NCBI GenBank assembly: GCA_028820635.1
Contig: JAPPIG010000051.1
Location: 42,029-106,028, forward strand
Direction: 5' to 3'
Length of the DNA stretch: 64,000 nucleotides
Source of the DNA: Candidatus Poribacteria bacterium
GTDB lineage: Bacteria > Poribacteria > WGA-4E > WGA-3G
The position numbers were made by a program, and so were the translations under genes. This document shows positions 35,867 through 44,459 of this stretch, one piece after another; the stretch's first letter is position 1; the number at the start of each line of letters is the position of its first letter. Under the pieces are notes generated by a model, which was not told the origin of the DNA, did no database searches, and was given only the letters and a program-made list of their open reading frames with translations.

Positions 35867-37153
35867 TTACCTGTTTAATGATTTTAGCGAAGCCCATTTG
35901 ACAGTCAGTTTATTTCTGGTATTTACTGATCTGGGGTTTTTCAAATTTGTATCATCATCTTCAGGTATTTCTTCTATAGAAACCTCGCATCCTTCGCATA
36001 CATGTTTGACTTCATCATTATTATTGTCTAAATCTTCAGGATTTTTATTGTCAAATTTCTCATCAAACGCTTGCTTGGATAAGTCTGGGTTACCAAGTTG
36101 TTCTCCATCATCAATACTAACTGGTTTAAGATCGTAATTTTTATCCCCAAACTTCTCGTCAAAGTTTTTTCTATACAAATCTAAGTCGGTAGGTTCCTGT
36201 CTCGGCAATGCATAACCTTGAGCGTAATACATCCAATTGCCATCATTGTCCATAAGTTGTACCCCGATATTGTTGCTACCTAAAACATGTCCGAGATCTA
36301 CATCAAAAACTGCAGTGTCGTTGTTATTGCTGCCATTAAAGAAATCCCATCCTACAATATTTGTATTAAGCCCAACATAAGCTTGATGTATCCCGCTGTT
36401 ATCTCTTATATCTATGCTAAATCTAATCTTACCGTTATCTAATTGTTCTGTATTGTGAAACTTTACAATACTCGGAGCAGTTCCAAAATTCCATTGATTA
36501 TTGAAATAACATAATTTAGACAACCACCTCGCCTCATGCAGAGATAATTTCTCACCGCTACCTAATATAAATTCTTTTGGATTATAAAGCACAATATGCC
36601 ACAGACCAAAGGTGTGTCCTAACTCATGAAGAATGATCTGTTCCGTGTTTTCTCTTGACGTTTCTGCACTAAGAGCGAAGCCGTGATATTCATCACTATT
36701 CCACGGTCTAGCACTTCCCATACCTCCAAACCAACCGCCTTGAATAGCAGGTACTCCTGCTATAACGATGGAGTATATATTCTTTTTATCATTGAATCTT
36801 TGTTGTATTTCTGATACAACCAATCCGAAAGTATCATGATAGTAAAATGCCTTATTATGCCTGCCAAAAACTTTATGGACTATGACATCTCCTTGATTGT
36901 CAAGTTCTAATCTAAAAGTCTTATTCGGAAATCCATGCCTATTCATTTCGCTCCTATAGACATTTTGGCTGGATTTCATAATATCATCCAAATCTAACCA
37001 ATCAGATTTATCAACGCTGTCTGTAGGAATAAAATATACCGTTCGTACGGTATACGGATCAAGCGAAAAAGAGTTTTGGAAACCAGAAAATACAAACAAT
37101 AACATACTCAGATATATAAGTGGTCGGACGGAATTATGAAAGCTGTTATTCAT
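35867..37153 (-). CDS. Secreted zincin metalloprotease with C-terminal KWA motif
   Basis: 428 residues. Signal peptide to about residue 30 (LSMLLFVFSGFQNSFS). The catalytic site HELGHTFGLWH fits HExxHxxGxxH of metzincins, followed by a domain with IRDNSGIHQAYVGLN. A low-complexity acidic segment (EDLDNNNDEVKHVCEGCEVS; with two NFDEKFGDKN-like repeats) precedes the tail KLTVKWASLK (415-424) and SLNR. Likely an extracellular or surface protease. AAAGGAG lies 10 bases before the ATG. Operon with the LamG gene. Confidence 0.85.
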   Translation of the reverse strand: MNNSFHNSVRPLIYLSMLLFVFSGFQNSFSLDPYTVRTVYFIPTDSVDKSDWLDLDDIMKSSQNVYRSEMNRHGFPNKTFRLELDNQGDVIVHKVFGRHNKAFYYHDTFGLVVSEIQQRFNDKKNIYSIVIAGVPAIQGGWFGGMGSARPWNSDEYHGFALSAETSRENTEQIILHELGHTFGLWHIVLYNPKEFILGSGEKLSLHEARWLSKLCYFNNQWNFGTAPSIVKFHNTEQLDNGKIRFSIDIRDNSGIHQAYVGLNTNIVGWDFFNGSNNNDTAVFDVDLGHVLGSNNIGVQLMDNDGNWMYYAQGYALPRQEPTDLDLYRKNFDEKFGDKNYDLKPVSIDDGEQLGNPDLSKQAFDEKFDNKNPEDLDNNNDEVKHVCEGCEVSIEEIPEDDDTNLKNPRSVNTRNKLTVKWASLKSLNR

Positions 37154-37253
37154 AACACAGATACTCCTTTATATTTTAAATAACGTAAATCTTTCCTAAA
37201 ACCTAAAATTAACATAGTATGTCATTAATTTGCACGATTTACAACAAAAAATG

Positions 37254-37281
37254 TTGAGACTAATGCGAATTGTGGTATACT
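37254..37281 (+). promoter_or_regulatory. Promoter of the aminotransferase/dioxygenase operon
   Basis: TTGAGA (37254-37259), 16-base spacer, TATACT (37276-37281), 31 bases before ATG 37312. Confidence 0.55.
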
Positions 37282-37311
37282 ATCTATTTAAATTGCGTAG
37301 AGGTGTGTAAT

Positions 37312-38511
37312 ATGGGAAGAAGTTTTGATAAATCGTTGGCATGGCGGGAACGGGCGAAGGCTGCGTTAGTAGGCGGCGGACAACCACATAAACAGAGCAA
37401 TCCGCCGCAACCGGTTATGGTTGCTGGTGGGAAAGGTGCGCATTTTTGGGATGCAGATGGCAATGACTATATTGACTATCTAATGGGATATGGACCGATG
37501 ATTCTCGGACATGCTTATCCTACCGTGATAGAAGCAGTCGCAAAGGCACTTGAGCGAGGCAATGTTTATAACGTAGGGCACACGCTGGAAATAGAACTCG
37601 CAGAGAAACTTGTAGAGATTATTCCATCTGCGGATAGGGTCGCTTACTTTGTCGGTGGTTCCGATGCGACAACGGGCGCACTTAAGTTTGCACGTGCATA
37701 CACTGAAAAAGAGAAGGTAATTCGTTGCGGATACCACGGTTGGCATGACTGGTGTCATAATACCCGTGGACATCTACCGGGCAGTGCTGCATCAACATTG
37801 AGTGTTGGTTTTAACGATATAGATGCGTTGGAAGATCTCTTTAAGGAGCATCCCGGAGAAATAGCGTGTTTGATTATGGAACCTTCTGGACACGACTTGC
37901 CCGCAGAAGGATATTTAGAAAATGTGAAGTCCGTTGTGAACGCTAACGATGCGCTGCTAATTTTTGATGAAGTTAAGACTGGATTCCGATATGCTTTAGG
38001 TGGAGCGCAAGAATATTTCGGTGTGACACCTGATATGTCGGTTTTTGGGAAGGCGTTGGCAAACGGATTCGCGACTGCTGTTGTAGTCGGCAGGCAGGAA
38101 ATTATGGACGAAGTTGCTGGTGTATGGGTCGCCGCGACTTTCCACGGAGAGGTCTCACTTGTTGCCGCCGCTATTGCTACGATTGCGGAATTGGAGGCAA
38201 AAGACGGTGTTACATTCATGTGGAACCAGGGGACAAAATTGTTAGATGGTTATAGAGAAATGACAGATCGATTAGGTATTGACCAAGCACGCATTGGTGG
38301 TATTGGACCTATGCCTTTTTTCGGGTTGAATGCTGTAGGTGAAAAGCAAAGTCAGTTTCGCAGAACCTTCTATGAAGCAACATTAGATGGTGGATTGTAT
38401 CTGCCAGAGGGACATATCTGGTTTATGTCCATTTCACATACGGACGAAGACATCGCAAAGACGCTGAATGTTTCTGAGGATGCACTGAAACGCGCGAAAG
38501 CGGTGACATAA
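37312..38511 (+). CDS. Class-III PLP aminotransferase, glutamate-1-semialdehyde aminomutase-like
   Basis: 399 residues. Seen: DGNDYIDYLMGYGPMILGHA, GGSDATTGALKFARAYT, GYHGWHDW, IFDEVKTGFRYALGG and FGKALANGF with the PLP lysine. ATG 37312 with AGAGGTG is preferred to 37270. Related to, but distinct from, the gene at 1535. A dioxygenase gene follows after 24 bases, so the pair may act on one small molecule (amination plus oxidation). Confidence 0.88.
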   Translation: MGRSFDKSLAWRERAKAALVGGGQPHKQSNPPQPVMVAGGKGAHFWDADGNDYIDYLMGYGPMILGHAYPTVIEAVAKALERGNVYNVGHTLEIELAEKLVEIIPSADRVAYFVGGSDATTGALKFARAYTEKEKVIRCGYHGWHDWCHNTRGHLPGSAASTLSVGFNDIDALEDLFKEHPGEIACLIMEPSGHDLPAEGYLENVKSVVNANDALLIFDEVKTGFRYALGGAQEYFGVTPDMSVFGKALANGFATAVVVGRQEIMDEVAGVWVAATFHGEVSLVAAAIATIAELEAKDGVTFMWNQGTKLLDGYREMTDRLGIDQARIGGIGPMPFFGLNAVGEKQSQFRRTFYEATLDGGLYLPEGHIWFMSISHTDEDIAKTLNVSEDALKRAKAVT

Positions 38512-38535
38512 ACAAGCAAATTAGGAAATATCATT

Positions 38536-39408
38536 ATGGAACAAGCAACAAACTATACAAAACCTTTTATCGTTGACAAAAACTTGGGGGCGGCACTGGA
38601 TATAGACAATGCCGAACTCCCGCAAACTACCTCCGACGGTACACCTGTCGTGCCACCTACACAAGAACAAAAATATCTGTTTGACATGCACGGTTGGCTC
38701 CTCGTCCCTGGCGTTTTGTCAGGCGATGAACTGCAAGAGATGCAGGAGTTCTGTCATCGTCTACGTCATGAACCGGAGTCTATTCCAGAACATGAACGTT
38801 CACCTCTCGGTGGACCGATGGAAAAATTATCCGATCATCCAAACGTTGTCGGATTTCTGAACGAGTTTCTCGCGCATCCAGCACTTTCAAGCCAAGAATG
38901 CTACGGCTTCCGTATGGAATCGTGCAGTCTGTTCTACCGCACTGTCGGAGATGGTAACTTTGGACCACACAACGGCAACGGTATGCTCCGTTTTCCCGGC
39001 GATTCGCATCTTTATCGGTGTATCCCAGGGCGAGCCTATAGCGGTTTGACACGTATTGTTTGGGAACTTAACCCAGTCAAATACAGACAGGGCGGTACAC
39101 TATTTATAACAGGAAGCCATAAAGCAGTCTATACTGCGCCGGATACTATCCAGAGTCAGGATTCTCCGATTTGGGATACCTATGAGTGCCCAGCGGGGTC
39201 ATTGCTGTTTTTCACAGAAGCATTGACGCATAGCACGCACCGATGGATAAATGAGGATAACGACAGGTTGGCAATTTTTAGTTGTTATAACACTGTAAAT
39301 AGTAAATGGCACGATTGGAATCCGCATCCGAAGTTGCTGGAAGAGATGCCACCCAAACGCCAGACATTATTTAGACCTGTTCGTGCTGCGAATAATTTGA
39401 TTGGGTAA
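38536..39408 (+). CDS. Phytanoyl-CoA dioxygenase-like protein with an HxG (halogenase-like) metal motif
   Basis: 290 residues of the PhyH superfamily. The expected HxD metal pair is replaced by H145-N-G147 in GPHNGNGMLRFPGDSH. The distal histidine lies in TEALTHSTHRW (H232 or H235) and the 2-oxoglutarate arginine is R244 (DNDRLAIFSCYN). Loss of the carboxylate ligand to Gly or Ala is the hallmark of 2-oxoglutarate-dependent halogenases such as SyrB2. Halogenation is inference only; a hydroxylase with another ligand set or an inactive relative is possible. Weak AGGAAAT site before the ATG. Co-transcribed with the aminotransferase. Confidence 0.82.
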   Translation: MEQATNYTKPFIVDKNLGAALDIDNAELPQTTSDGTPVVPPTQEQKYLFDMHGWLLVPGVLSGDELQEMQEFCHRLRHEPESIPEHERSPLGGPMEKLSDHPNVVGFLNEFLAHPALSSQECYGFRMESCSLFYRTVGDGNFGPHNGNGMLRFPGDSHLYRCIPGRAYSGLTRIVWELNPVKYRQGGTLFITGSHKAVYTAPDTIQSQDSPIWDTYECPAGSLLFFTEALTHSTHRWINEDNDRLAIFSCYNTVNSKWHDWNPHPKLLEEMPPKRQTLFRPVRAANNLIG

Positions 39409-39459
39409 ACATATTCACCTCAATTACGGTAGATTTTAGAATCACTTGAACACTCTGCA

Positions 39460-39490
39460 TAGTCGAGGTTAGAAACCTCGACTACCGGGG
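39460..39490. repeat. Palindromic repeat, family E
   Basis: GTCGAGGTTAGAAACCTCGA (39462-39481) followed by CTACCGGGGG. A perfect TCGAGGTT/AACCTCGA stem with a short loop; relative of the repeats at 6855, 11637 and 34932. Confidence 0.6.
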
Positions 39491-39541
39491 GACGAAAGTG
39501 CCAGTTTATTTTATAATTCACAATAATAATACCTTCGCCAA

Positions 39542-40159
39542 TTATCCAGGGTTTAGTTCAGGTTGCGTGTGATGAATAGCACCGATTGCCCCCAGATGTT
39601 GTGCGATTTGTTGAATAACAATAGGTTCATGTTTTTGCGGAAGTATTTTTAATGTTTCGTGTAAATACTTCAAACCTCGGTAGTGTGCCCTAAGGTCTAA
39701 AACACTATACGTAGTATTTTTACAACGGAGCGTATCTATGAGTTTAGCACTCACATTCACCATAAACATTGAGAGGTTCGCTGCATTGTTTACCGGTATC
39801 TTGTTGACATTCATAAAATCTTGTAATCCCCAATATCGCTTTGCGTCTCGGAAGTTGAACTCGATTTGAAAACGGAGGGAGATCGAGTGGCCAACCCGTT
39901 GTAGCAACGCCGTGACCATCGTTTGAAGTTGTTTCAATACATCGGTCAGCACAATATCGTCTTTGTTTCGGTTTCGACTCCCCTGATGTTCGGATGCTAA
40001 AACTCCCGGATTTGACGATGCGGTGCCCCGCACGATTTGTTCCATCACCATAATGAAATTTAAGAAAATATTTCGGTAATTATAATTTCCAAAACGCTGT
40101 AGGTGCGGTTCATAATCGAAAAGGTCCTCCCAGGATAGTCCATACGGTTTCAAGCGCAC
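39542..40159 (-). pseudogene. Transposase remnant (IS4-like DDE family)
   Basis: 205 residues. The second half contains LRFQIEFNFRDAKRYWGLQD, the YREK-like C-terminal helix of IS4-superfamily transposases, and NAANLSMFMVNVSAKL. The first half (LSWEDLFDYEPHLQRFGNYN) joins directly to it, with no recognisable DDE catalytic aspartates, so the middle appears deleted or the start is missing. The ATG has no ribosome-binding site. Probably non-functional. Confidence 0.65.
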
Positions 40160-40161
40160 AC

Positions 40162-40203
40162 AAAAAAACGGCTCAAACCCAAGTTATTACTGGATTCAAG
40201 CCG
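40162..40203 (-). terminator. Intrinsic terminator downstream of the discoidin gene
   Basis: Read leftward: CGGCTTGAATCC, an 11-base loop, GGGTTTGAGCCG, then TTTTTTT (40168-40162). The 12-bp stem pairs completely if G-U pairs are allowed. It lies 27 bases after the stop codon at 40230. Confidence 0.8.
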
Positions 40204-40229
40204 ATTTAGAAAATGTCTGATATTTGCGC

Positions 40230-40925
40230 TTATCGGACCTTTTTGATGCTTGCCCATTTGGTTGTGAGCTTGGCTTTAGGGTCTACGGGATAACTATCAT
40301 CGCCGAAGAACTCAATTTCGCCAATTTGAAAGTACGCCCCAGCCGGGTTCGATGCGGTGTCAAAAGTAACATGCCGAAAAAACTTATATCCGATTTTTTG
40401 CTTATCGTAATCTTCGCCTGCCTCAAAAAGGACGACTTGCAGTCGCTGATCCCAAAAGCTATCCCCGTCGTGAGCATAGATGGTCTCAAACTCCTTGCCG
40501 TCGTTCGACCCCTGAACCTCCCACACTGTGGGGTCCCTTGCAGGAACATCATTTGCTGAAGATACGGTGAAGTGTGTCAATGCGTACGGCTCCTCAAACT
40601 CAGCTGTCACGTGTAGGCCTTCCTCCGGAATGCCTCCTCCACGTCCTCAGCACCATTTGGCATTGCCGGGGCCAAGGACGTGATCGAAGACGTTAAACGC
40701 AAATTCCCCGCCCGCGAATCCGGGTTCATCGTTGGCTGTGAACTTGGCGTTGTAACCGTCATCTGCTTCAGGATTACCATCGTCTTCTGGATCGGTTAGG
40801 TCTCCTCCGAGCAGTGAATCTGTTCCTACTCCCAAGACTTCCTCCGCCTGTGCTATGTCGCTTGTGCTGAGAACACAAAAGGCTATCATCAACACAAATC
40901 CTGCTAATACCAACATAATTTTCAT
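40230..40925 (-). pseudogene. Secreted discoidin (F5/8 type C) protein with in-frame TGA and C-terminal KWA motif
   Basis: One frame holds a signal peptide (MKIMLVLAGFVLMIAFCVLS), an acidic linker (ADDGYNAKFTANDEPGFAGG), the start of a discoidin domain (VFDHVLGPGNAKWC), a TGA at 40647-40649, and then GRGGGIPEEGLHVTAEFEEP, NDVPARDPTVWEVQGSNDGK, HVTFDTASNPAGAYFQIGEI and the tail KLTTKWASIK + KVR. Without the TGA it would be a normal 231-residue protein. ATG 40925 has AGGAGG 9 bases upstream. A nonsense mutation is the simplest reading; the distal part could be re-initiated at GTG 40610 but would lack a signal peptide. Confidence 0.8.
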
Positions 40926-41398
40926 GTCGCTCAACCTCCTATAGAAATGAATCTCACTTTACGTGAGTTTCGTATTAAATATAGGTGAGTTTGAATAAAC
41001 TGCACCTATTTTACCATACCAATCTTTACTAATCTATGTTCCATAATAACATATTATTTCATATTATGATAACCTAAGTTGCCACATAGTAGCACAATCT
41101 GTATGAAGATTAATTTATTTAATCTTCATTTAAAATCTTGTCCATAGCAACTTGAGTTAAATTACCGAATTAAAAACTTAATCTTCATACAAGTGATTTC
41201 TCACATGTTCCAAGTATTATACCTTTTTATATTTTTCTGTCAAGTTTTTTTGCTAATTTATCAAAAAAAGGTGTTGAGATTGCCCTACTATAGCGTTTTT
41301 TTCTGCCGTCTGGTTTATACATAGGGTTTTTACGGTTTCGGGTGGTAACAACGATACGGAATGCGGGTGGTTTATCAGATTAGCCGTGCAGTAGGACT
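40926..41398. other. AT-rich intergenic region
   Basis: Part of a 789-base gene-free stretch between divergent transcription units. Left part: possible promoter of the discoidin gene and an 88-bp imperfect palindrome (41071-41158). I see no open frame with a recognisable product. Confidence 0.5.
41071..41158. repeat. 88-bp imperfect palindrome
   Basis: The left arm begins AACCTAAGTTGCCACATAG and ends ATGAAGATTAA; the right arm is its near complement, TTAATCTTCAT ... CTATAGCAACTTGAGTT-like (actual CCATAGCAACTTGAGTT). The central loop is about six bases. A further TTAATCTTCATAC lies at 41179-41191. Confidence 0.6.
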
Positions 41399-41641
41399 CA
41401 GAGGCATTCAATTGTCGCGCAGTGTTCTTGTTGGAGGGAATCAACGCTGAATACGCGTTTGGTATTCAGCCAAATCAACGCCAAATGCGCGTATGGCATT
41501 TGGCGGGTTTGTAACCCCGATTTCTTTTGTAGGAGCGAGTTCCAACTCGCGACCTTTCGTAATATGTCGCGAGCTGGAGCTCGCTCCTACAGTAAGAGGT
41601 TTTAGAGAAAAGAATAAATTATTCGAAAATTGAATGGCTCT
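41399..41641. mobile_element. MITE-like element with terminal repeats and target duplication
   Basis: Ends CAGAGGCATTCAATTGTC (left) and AGAGCCATTCAATTTTC (right end, reverse complement), about 14 of 17 matching. The flanks carry GCAGTAGGACT (41388-41398) and GCAATAGGACT (41642-41652), an 11-base direct repeat with one mismatch. The interior is made of palindromic repeats: family B (41438-41508) and facing family A copies (41529-41554, 41566-41592). There is no gene inside. A shorter relative lies at 63740-63858. Confidence 0.7.
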
Positions 41642-41661
41642 GCAATAGGACTACATTTATA

Positions 41662-41690
41662 TTGACACATTCAAGTTGATATGTTAATAT
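41662..41690 (+). promoter_or_regulatory. Promoter of lnt
   Basis: TTGACA (41662-41667), 17-base spacer, TAATAT (41685-41690), 24 bases before the GTG start. It lies just right of the MITE-like element. Confidence 0.65.
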
Positions 41691-41714
41691 TTATCTAAAT
41701 TTTGTACCTATCCT

Positions 41715-43319
41715 GTGGAATACATTTTGGATTTTTTAAAACGTTCCCGATATTGGCTCGCTGCAAGTTCAGGTATAATTTTGTTCTGTAGTTTTCCCAG
41801 TGTTAATTTGTTTCCACTTGCATGGGTTGCGATAGTCCCGTTATTGATAGCACTTGAATCTGTAGAGAGTTGGAAATCAGCATTTCTCGTAGGGTATGTA
41901 GCAGGATTTTTGTTTTTTGCAGGTCTACTTATAGCAATTGTGCTCTTATATCCCTATGCGAATATCTTTGCGACATTGCTTGGCTACATACTTTTAGTAG
42001 GGTATACAGCACTCTATTTTGCAGTCTTTGCGGTATTAGTACATCAGTTACCGTGGCAATCAGGCATTCTATTCCCATTAGGGGTTGCCGCTATCTGGGT
42101 TAGCTTAGAATGGGTGCGGAGCTGGCTATTAACAGGCTTTCCCTGGGGTAACATCGGTTATTCACAGTGGAAATATCTGCCAGGAATTCAAATCGCATCT
42201 TTGACCGGTGTTTACGGCATTAGCTTTGTGATTGTATTTTTCAATGCGGGGATTGCAACGTTAATTCGACGTAGACAGGAGTGGCGAAAAGAATTAATGG
42301 CAATAATTGTTCCTTGCTTGTTAGCAATGATATGTCTAATTTATGGATATGCTGCAATTGCGAGAAGTGAAAATACTTCCCAAAAAAGTATGAAGGTGGC
42401 AATTATTCCAGGGAATATCTTGCAAATTGAGAAATGGAAATCAGAGAGTATCGAAAAGATTATAAAAAAATACCTCAATTTGACACGAAAAGCCGCAGTT
42501 GAAAAGCCTGACGTAATTGTTTGGCCCGAGACGACAGTTAGAGGACAAGTAATATCTGGGGAGTGGATAGTACAAACCTCATCTAATAGTTTTAGAAGAT
42601 TTCATAACTTATTCAAGCAGACGTTCGGAGAAATTGATGGCATTCCAATGCTTATAGGTGCTACTGATCAAGATGCCTTCGGAGATTTGTACAATCGGGT
42701 TATGTCAGTGTCATCGGAAGGTGAAGTACTTAGTAAGTATGCCAAGATGCACCTTGTGCCGTTTGGAGAATACGTTCCTTTAGCAGATTTTCTACCCAAT
42801 TTTGTCCAATTTAAACCGTTTGAACATGGTAAAACAGTAAACCTTTTACCAATAACAAACGTTGAAACCATGCAAACCAACGATGAAGAAATAGAAGTCG
42901 GGACATCAATTTGCTTTGAATCCGCCTTTCCGAGCCATTTTCGGCAGTTCGTGAAAAAAGGTGCAGATGCAATGGGTATTCTTACGAATGATGCGTGGTT
43001 TGTTGGAACCGCTTTCCCTGATCTGCATCTGGCAATGGCACCTTTGCGCGCGGTCGAGAATCGAATTGCTGTTTTTCGCTGCGCGAATGGTGGATACTCA
43101 TGTGTTGTTGACAGTTTTGGACAGATTACGACACCATTTGTCACACCACAAACTGATAAAGAGTTCTTAATAGCAGATGTAGCACTATCAGAAGGAAAAC
43201 AGACGTTTTATACACGATATGGTGATTGGTTGCCTATCCTCTGTTTAGTGCTTAGTATACTATGTATTGCTTATAGAGTTGTAATACGATACACAAAGCC
43301 TAAAATCACAGATAATTGA
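41715..43319 (+). CDS. lnt: Apolipoprotein N-acyltransferase
   Basis: 534 residues. Inner-membrane enzyme that N-acylates diacylglyceryl-lipoproteins in the periplasm. N-terminal part with about six membrane helices, then a nitrilase-like domain with the catalytic Glu (VWPETT), Lys (AKMHLVPFGEYVP) and Cys (GTSICFESAFP), and a last helix near the C-terminus. It starts with GTG 41715, with no clear Shine-Dalgarno; a promoter lies 24 bases upstream. prfB begins 11 bases after its stop. Confidence 0.95.
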   Translation: MEYILDFLKRSRYWLAASSGIILFCSFPSVNLFPLAWVAIVPLLIALESVESWKSAFLVGYVAGFLFFAGLLIAIVLLYPYANIFATLLGYILLVGYTALYFAVFAVLVHQLPWQSGILFPLGVAAIWVSLEWVRSWLLTGFPWGNIGYSQWKYLPGIQIASLTGVYGISFVIVFFNAGIATLIRRRQEWRKELMAIIVPCLLAMICLIYGYAAIARSENTSQKSMKVAIIPGNILQIEKWKSESIEKIIKKYLNLTRKAAVEKPDVIVWPETTVRGQVISGEWIVQTSSNSFRRFHNLFKQTFGEIDGIPMLIGATDQDAFGDLYNRVMSVSSEGEVLSKYAKMHLVPFGEYVPLADFLPNFVQFKPFEHGKTVNLLPITNVETMQTNDEEIEVGTSICFESAFPSHFRQFVKKGADAMGILTNDAWFVGTAFPDLHLAMAPLRAVENRIAVFRCANGGYSCVVDSFGQITTPFVTPQTDKEFLIADVALSEGKQTFYTRYGDWLPILCLVLSILCIAYRVVIRYTKPKITDN

Positions 43320-43329
43320 AAGGATATAA

Positions 43330-44437
43330 ATGCTTACAGACTTAAAAATAGAAGTTGATGCCGTGACAAATCAACTTCATGAACTCAGGGGGTATCTTTG
43401 ACCTGTCTACAAAACAAAGAGAATTAGAAGAACTTGAAAAAGAGGCGATGGCACCAGATTTTTGGGGGAATTCGCAGCGAGTACAAACAGTAAATCAACG
43501 TATTGCTGCCCTAAAAGATGAAATTGGTGAATATGAAAAAATAGAGAGTGTTATTGACGATCTACAGGTTCTGATTGAACTTGCCATTGAAGAAGACGAT
43601 TCCAGTTTGGATCCAGAAATTCAAAACGGTATCGCAACAGTTACGACGCAGTTAGAGAAAATGGAACTGCGTTTAATGTTAAATGGGGAATTTGATGAGA
43701 ACAATGCAATTCTTTGTATTAATCCTGGGGCAGGCGGCGTTGATGCACAAGATTGGGCAGGCATGTTGATGCGGATGTATCTCCGTTGGTGTGACCAGCA
43801 TAACTATACGACTGAAGTCGCTGACCTTACACCTGGAGATGAAGCTGGAATTAAAGGAGCAACGATTTTTGTTAAAGGAGCATCTGCTTATGGCTACTTG
43901 CAAGCAGAATCTGGTGTACATCGTCTCGTTCGTTTATCTCCCTTTGATTTTAACAAGAGACGTCATACCTCATTTGCGGCGGTGCACGTTACACCAGAAA
44001 TTGACGAGAGTGTTGATGTTGAAATCAATGCTGAAGACCTGCGGATTGATACCTATCGAGCCAGTGGTGCTGGTGGGCAACATGTCAATGTTACAGACTC
44101 GGCAGTCCGAATCACCCATGTTCCGACAGGGATTATGGTACAGTGCCAGAACGAACGTTCGCAGCACAAAAACCGAGAAATCGCTATGAAGGAGCTGCGT
44201 TCTCGGCTATACATCCATTTTAGAGCGCAACGTGACGAAGAACTGGCAAAACTACAACCAGAAAGACGAGATATTGACTTCGGTAGCCAAATTCGTTCTT
44301 ATGTACTACATCCATATCAACGGGTCAAAGATACGAGAACAAACATTGAAACAGGTAACGTTGAGGCTGTTTTGAATGGCGATATAGATACGTTTATTGA
44401 AAGTTTTCTGAAAATGAAGGTGGCAGAAAATAAGTAA
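43330..44437 (+). CDS. prfB: Peptide chain release factor 2 with programmed +1 frameshift
   Basis: Read as 43330-43398 joined to 43400-44437 (368 residues). The first 23 codons end AGG GGG TAT CTT followed by in-frame TGA C: the classical RF2 autoregulatory site with an internal Shine-Dalgarno (AGGGGG) 3 bases before CTT-TGA. Shifting +1 gives GAC CTG and continues the RF2 frame. The protein recognises UGA/UAA: SPF tripeptide in LSPFDFNKRRH and catalytic GGQ in ASGAGGQHVNVTDS. AGGAT lies shortly before ATG 43330. Annotation from 43379 alone would miss the N-terminus. Confidence 0.97.
43387..43402 (+). promoter_or_regulatory. prfB: prfB programmed frameshift site
   Basis: AGGGGGTATCTTTGAC: SD-like AGGGGG, 3-base spacer, slippery CTT, UGA stop and a C in the following position. 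This is the canonical arrangement that makes RF2 synthesis respond to low RF2 activity. Confidence 0.97.
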
Positions 44438-44459
44438 GTACCTTTGATAGGAAGAAAAA

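Noticed and set aside
39542-40159. Intact transposase gene
   Set aside because: Although the frame is open, the catalytic aspartates of an IS4-type DDE domain are not visible, terminal repeats were not found, and the ATG lacks a ribosome-binding site.
10440-40649. TGA as a sense codon (Trp or Sec), suggested by in-frame TGAs at 10440 and 40647
   Set aside because: Many intact genes here end in TGA, prfB encodes a normal RF2 with its UGA-dependent frameshift site, and the pectate lyase has other lesions. Ordinary nonsense mutations are simpler.
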